A DNA stretch of 45,079 nucleotides from a virus: positions 1-45,079 of IMG/VR virus record IMGVR_UViG_3300008120_000149. The stretch is one strand, 5' to 3'. A program made the translations under genes and the position numbers. Below are positions 42,815 through 45,079 of the stretch, in pieces. Every line of letters begins with the position of its first letter. The stretch's first letter is position 1. The notes under the pieces were generated by a model. It was not told the DNA's origin and searched no databases. It saw only the letters and a program-made list of their open reading frames with translations.

Positions 42815-43566
42815 ACACCGACTTCCATTTTAGCAAGAATATATTCCTTCACAAATCCGGAACGAACAATATCATCAACACCAAATTCAATAATATCAAT
42901 TGAGGGCATGATACGAAGAACCTTCATAAAATCAACGATTCCATTCTTTTCATTGGTCTTAACGAGGTCAGATTGAGTAGCATCACCACAGAACATGATT
43001 TTACTATTCTCTCCTACACGAGTAATGATACTATCAAGTTCATGATAGTTCAGGTTTTGGAATTCATCTACGATAATGATTGAGTTGTCCAGAGTAGTTC
43101 CACGAATAAAAGAAGTACTCCAAAAACTAATTGTACCTTGAGTTTTGAGGTTTCCATAGAGCATTTCAAAAGATGCATCATCTGGCATTTGGAACATATA
43201 CTTTACCATATTCTTATAAGGAATTTGATAAAGAGATGACTTATCTTCGTGGTCTCCAGGAAGAAAACCAATTTCACGAGTAGCAACAAGAGACCTTACA
43301 ATATAGATTTTTTCGTAAGGACTTCTTTCATCTAAAACATCTTGAAGAGCATTATAAAGAGTGATGAAAGTTTTACCTGTTCCAGCACATCCATAAGCAA
43401 CGACATGTTGATTTTTTTCATATGATTTATACAAAAGTTTTTGATTGTCTGTGAGAGGTTCAATCTCTCTCATCAACTCAGAACCAATTGGTTTTTTACG
43501 CTTCATTTGTTTAGCGGTCATACCAACGCCAATTGGTTGATCATCTGTCCTTCTTCTTCTTGCCAT
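42811..43566 (-). CDS. phoH: PhoH-like ATPase
   Basis: 251 residues. Walker A is GCAGTGKT (residues 59-66) and Walker B IIIVDEFQN (163-171), followed by GDATQSD (194-200). The order ENxxLxxSYxxN, VVAYGCAGTGKTFITLYNAL and the IRG-T-LDNS segment are those of phage PhoH, an AAA-type ATPase/helicase-like domain of uncertain role in marine phages. The gene starts 49 bases inside the upstream HNH frame and ends overlapping the exonuclease by 4 bases. The N-terminal basic segment (MARRRRTDDQ) is also translated in another frame as the HNH tail. No phosphate-control (pho box) site was seen. Confidence 0.92.
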   Translation of the reverse strand: MARRRRTDDQPIGVGMTAKQMKRKKPIGSELMREIEPLTDNQKLLYKSYEKNQHVVAYGCAGTGKTFITLYNALQDVLDERSPYEKIYIVRSLVATREIGFLPGDHEDKSSLYQIPYKNMVKYMFQMPDDASFEMLYGNLKTQGTISFWSTSFIRGTTLDNSIIIVDEFQNLNYHELDSIITRVGENSKIMFCGDATQSDLVKTNEKNGIVDFMKVLRIMPSIDIIEFGVDDIVRSGFVKEYILAKMEVGV

Positions 43567-44168
43567 TTAGATTTTTGTAAATGATTTGTTATTTTTAATA
43601 CATGTTCAGCGAATGAAGATACATCCATATCACTTTTCATATAGTTGCATTTAGTGCAACAAGGAACACAATTTTGTTTTTCATATCCCTTTGTATTATC
43701 TATTCTATCAATTCCATTATAAGGAACAGGAACTCCTACATGTTTTCCCCTACCTCTGTTAGGTTGTTTTAATTCTGGTTCTGATCCACAATAATAGCAA
43801 TTTTGTTTAATAATTTCAAGATGTTCTTCTTTTGATAGATCAAAATCTATATTTCTGGATTTAGCCCCAGATTGATACTGTTCATAAATGTACCTATAAA
43901 CGCTTTCAGGTTTTCTTCTTTTTTGAGAGTTTAGATTATTTCTATAAGTGTGCTTGCATCCACAACTTTTTGCTCTGTCTAATTCATTTTTACATAAGAA
44001 ACTTTCATACATAAAAATTTTTTCATTTCCACAAACACATCTACATAAAAGTTTTTTTCTTTTTCTGCCGTTGGAATAAGTTTCAAAAAAAGGAGGAGAA
44101 ATAACTTCAAGATAATAAAATTTATCTCCCACTTTTATTTCTGGATGCTTTATAAAAGTTCTAGACAT
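43518..44168 (-). CDS. HNH endonuclease, likely homing-type insertion
   Basis: 216 residues. Two zinc-binding regions appear: CRCVCGN with SCGCKHT in the N-terminal half, and NCYYCGSEP with GIDRIDNTKGYEKQNCVPCC then TKCNYMKSDM in the C-terminal half. The latter is a classic HNH core. Such free-standing endonucleases cut phage DNA and spread into intergenic sites. The C-terminal 17 residues (SKWQEEEGQMINQLALV) are encoded by the phoH start in another frame. This suggests insertion just before phoH and the loss of the original stop. It has its own TATAAATA promoter about 30 bases upstream, unlike the early-type genes around it. Alternative: a regulatory HNH protein. Confidence 0.88.
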   Translation of the reverse strand: MSRTFIKHPEIKVGDKFYYLEVISPPFFETYSNGRKRKKLLCRCVCGNEKIFMYESFLCKNELDRAKSCGCKHTYRNNLNSQKRRKPESVYRYIYEQYQSGAKSRNIDFDLSKEEHLEIIKQNCYYCGSEPELKQPNRGRGKHVGVPVPYNGIDRIDNTKGYEKQNCVPCCTKCNYMKSDMDVSSFAEHVLKITNHLQKSKWQEEEGQMINQLALV

Positions 44169-44169
44169 A

Positions 44170-44214
44170 AACCTGGTTGGAATAGCATAAACTTATTTAT
44201 ATTATATCCAGGTT
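44170..44214. repeat. Inverted repeat AACCTGG / CCAGGTT flanking a late promoter
   Basis: AACCTGG at about 44170-44176 and CCAGGTT at about 44208-44214 are inverted copies separated by about 31 bases. The TATAAATA element lies between them. The right arm reaches the stop of the 84-residue gene; the left arm is next to the HNH start. It may be an operator, a hairpin, or chance. Confidence 0.45.
44194..44201 (-). promoter_or_regulatory. Late promoter TATAAATA of the HNH gene
   Basis: The minus strand reads TATAAATAAG 26-33 bases upstream of the HNH start. It is a perfect core match. It would make the endonuclease (and perhaps phoH by read-through) late-expressed. Confidence 0.65.
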
Positions 44215-44467
44215 ATACAGGTTTAACTCTTGATTTTGGGACTTTGCTTACACGACCTAGGACATCATTCCATCCTGGATGAGACTTTTTCAGTCTATCA
44301 TAGACCTCACCAATTTCACCAGATGCAGGACAGGTACTTGGGTCTGACCAATCTCTTTCCCACTCTGGATTGTCTTTTTTCCATTGATCCCATTCATGAA
44401 CACTAAGAACTATTTCTTTTTGTTCACCCGTGGATTTATTAACGACGGGGTACGTAGCCAAATTCAT
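44213..44467 (-). CDS. Small conserved-looking phage protein, unknown function
   Basis: 84 residues: MNLATYPVVNKSTGEQKEIV, then HEWDQWKKDNPEWERDWSDP, STCPASGEIGEVYDRLKKSH and PGWNDVLGRVSKVPKSRVKP. An N-terminal beta hairpin leads into a Trp-rich central helix (EWDQWKKDNPEWERDW) and a basic C-terminus, which is a distinctive pattern I remember from other T4-like cyanophages, without a known function. Only one cysteine is present, so no zinc ribbon. It lies between the 52-residue gene and the HNH gene. The basic tail could bind nucleic acid; this is inferred. Confidence 0.78.
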   Translation of the reverse strand: MNLATYPVVNKSTGEQKEIVLSVHEWDQWKKDNPEWERDWSDPSTCPASGEIGEVYDRLKKSHPGWNDVLGRVSKVPKSRVKPV

Positions 44468-44490
44468 TCCTCCATAGTGTGTAAGGATAT

Positions 44491-44649
44491 TTAGTCAATG
44501 ATAATAGAAGGAGCGTCATCACACTCAATACAATCTATACACTCTTGAATATCCGGATTATCTTTTAAGTATTTTTGAAGATCATCTTCAGTAAGAATAA
44601 CTTTAAAGATGTGTCCTGTTAGATGATCTTTTAAACACCAACTCTTCAT
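44491..44649 (-). CDS. Small cysteine-containing protein, unknown function
   Basis: I translated this 52-residue frame by hand. It starts MKSWCLKDHLTGHIFKVILT and continues EDDLQKYLKDNPDIQECIDC, ending IECDDAPSIIID. Three of its four cysteines lie in ECIDCIEC, and with C5 near the N-terminus could bind a metal, though the spacing is not a known zinc knuckle. It begins 6 bases after the thyX stop and ends 23 bases before the next gene on the same strand. The frame uses ordinary codons and has no alternative on the other strand. Function unknown. Confidence 0.68.
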   Translation of the reverse strand: MKSWCLKDHLTGHIFKVILTEDDLQKYLKDNPDIQECIDCIECDDAPSIIID

Positions 44650-44655
44650 AAAACC

Positions 44656-45078
44656 TCAGGGAGAAAGTCTTGCTCTATGTAGTCGCTTCTCCTCATAATA
44701 CTTCCACACATTTGGAGACCATCTCTCAAGGTGAGGAGCAATCTGCTCACACAATGATTGAATCTCTAGTTGTGCGTCCATCTTTGCTCGCAAATCCATA
44801 AAGTGAAGAACAGAGCGTAGGTTAAAAGAAACCACAAAGTTCTGACGAATTGCTTGTGCAAGATAATCCCTAATGTGTTCTTCACACATTCCCTTTTCAT
44901 ATTTTGCGGCATAACGCTTACAACCTTCTAGAATCCAACCAAGTTCGTCTTGGTAATCTTCTTGGGTCCAATCATACTTCTTACCATAACGATTGGTATA
45001 GAAACCAGGAGGACGAACAAAGAATACATCTTCTGGTTTGAGTTCCCCACTTGCAACTTTAATGACTCTCTTTCCAGT
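44656..45078 (-). CDS. thyX: Flavin-dependent thymidylate synthase ThyX, N-terminus outside window
   Basis: The frame is open to the right edge; about 140 C-terminal residues are visible. TGKRVIKVASGELKPEDVFF, then RPPGFYTNRYGKKYDWTQED, and NFVVSFNLRSVLHFMDLRAK followed by AQLEIQSLCEQIAPHLERWS match the C-terminal half of ThyX: the substrate and FAD-binding NLRSLxHFLxLR helix and AQxEIRxLCxxIxP. The catalytic RHRxxSxNExSxRY segment would be upstream, outside the window. It makes dTMP from dUMP using FADH2 and methylene-THF and supports phage DNA synthesis. A start at the internal ATG at 44889 would miss needed parts and is not used. Confidence 0.92.
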   Translation of the reverse strand, partial: TGKRVIKVASGELKPEDVFFVRPPGFYTNRYGKKYDWTQEDYQDELGWILEGCKRYAAKYEKGMCEEHIRDYLAQAIRQNFVVSFNLRSVLHFMDLRAKMDAQLEIQSLCEQIAPHLERWSPNVWKYYEEKRLHRARLSP

Positions 45079-45079
45079 A

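Noticed and set aside
44656-44889. A 77-residue complete gene at the right end
   Set aside because: The frame is open further right with ThyX-like sequence; the ATG at 44889 is internal to thyX.

Overview
The window is a piece of an AT-rich T4-like cyanophage genome (marine cyanomyovirus, Kyanoviridae type). The case rests on T4 core genes in their cyanophage forms (gp4, gp5, gp26, gp27, gp32, gp33, gp48, gp51, gp53, gp54-like, gp59), phoH, thyX, a DUF1825 protein, and a small protein with a CP12-type C-terminus, a photosynthetic-host metabolism marker. No integrase, host gene or plasmid function is visible. The host is probably Synechococcus or Prochlorococcus (inference).

Layout from right to left, the direction of most transcription. 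45079-39874 (minus): replication and early/middle genes, namely thyX (cut by the window edge), two small unknowns, an HNH endonuclease running into phoH, phoH, a RecB/Cas4-like exonuclease, gp33, gp59, DUF1825 and gp32. 36946-39873 (plus): the only rightward block, gp4, an unknown, gp48-like and gp53, behind a TATAAATA late promoter. 36903-26097 (minus): tail tube and baseplate hub genes, gp54-like, gp26, gp51, two tape-measure-like proteins (one with a cell-wall hydrolase domain), gp27, a CP12-like gene and gp5 without a lysozyme domain. 26043-14852 (minus): large beta-rich virion proteins. 14846-1 (minus): tail fibre and adhesin genes, including two giant collagen-like Gly-X-Gln proteins, a glycine-rich adhesin candidate and a 1985-residue fibre; the second collagen-like gene is cut by the left edge.

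Within the fibre genes, 10874-9191 holds a separate small-gene and tRNA cassette: a consensus sigma-70 promoter, five small ORFs, tRNA-Leu(CAA), tRNA-Ile(TAT), tRNA-Leu(TAA) and tRNA-Thr(TGT), and a Rho-independent terminator. Its architecture looks early, while its neighbours look late.

The most useful observations are: the CP12-like gene coupled to gp27 inside the baseplate operon; the lysozyme missing from gp5 with a hydrolase domain in the neighbouring tape-measure-like protein; a near-identical leader element in front of two unrelated genes; a gp32 transcription unit whose promoter and terminator both lie inside neighbouring coding sequences; and the paired collagen-like fibres. No non-coding stretch exceeds 300 bases except 10016-10355, which is filled by three tRNA genes. 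I found no CRISPR array or insertion sequence.
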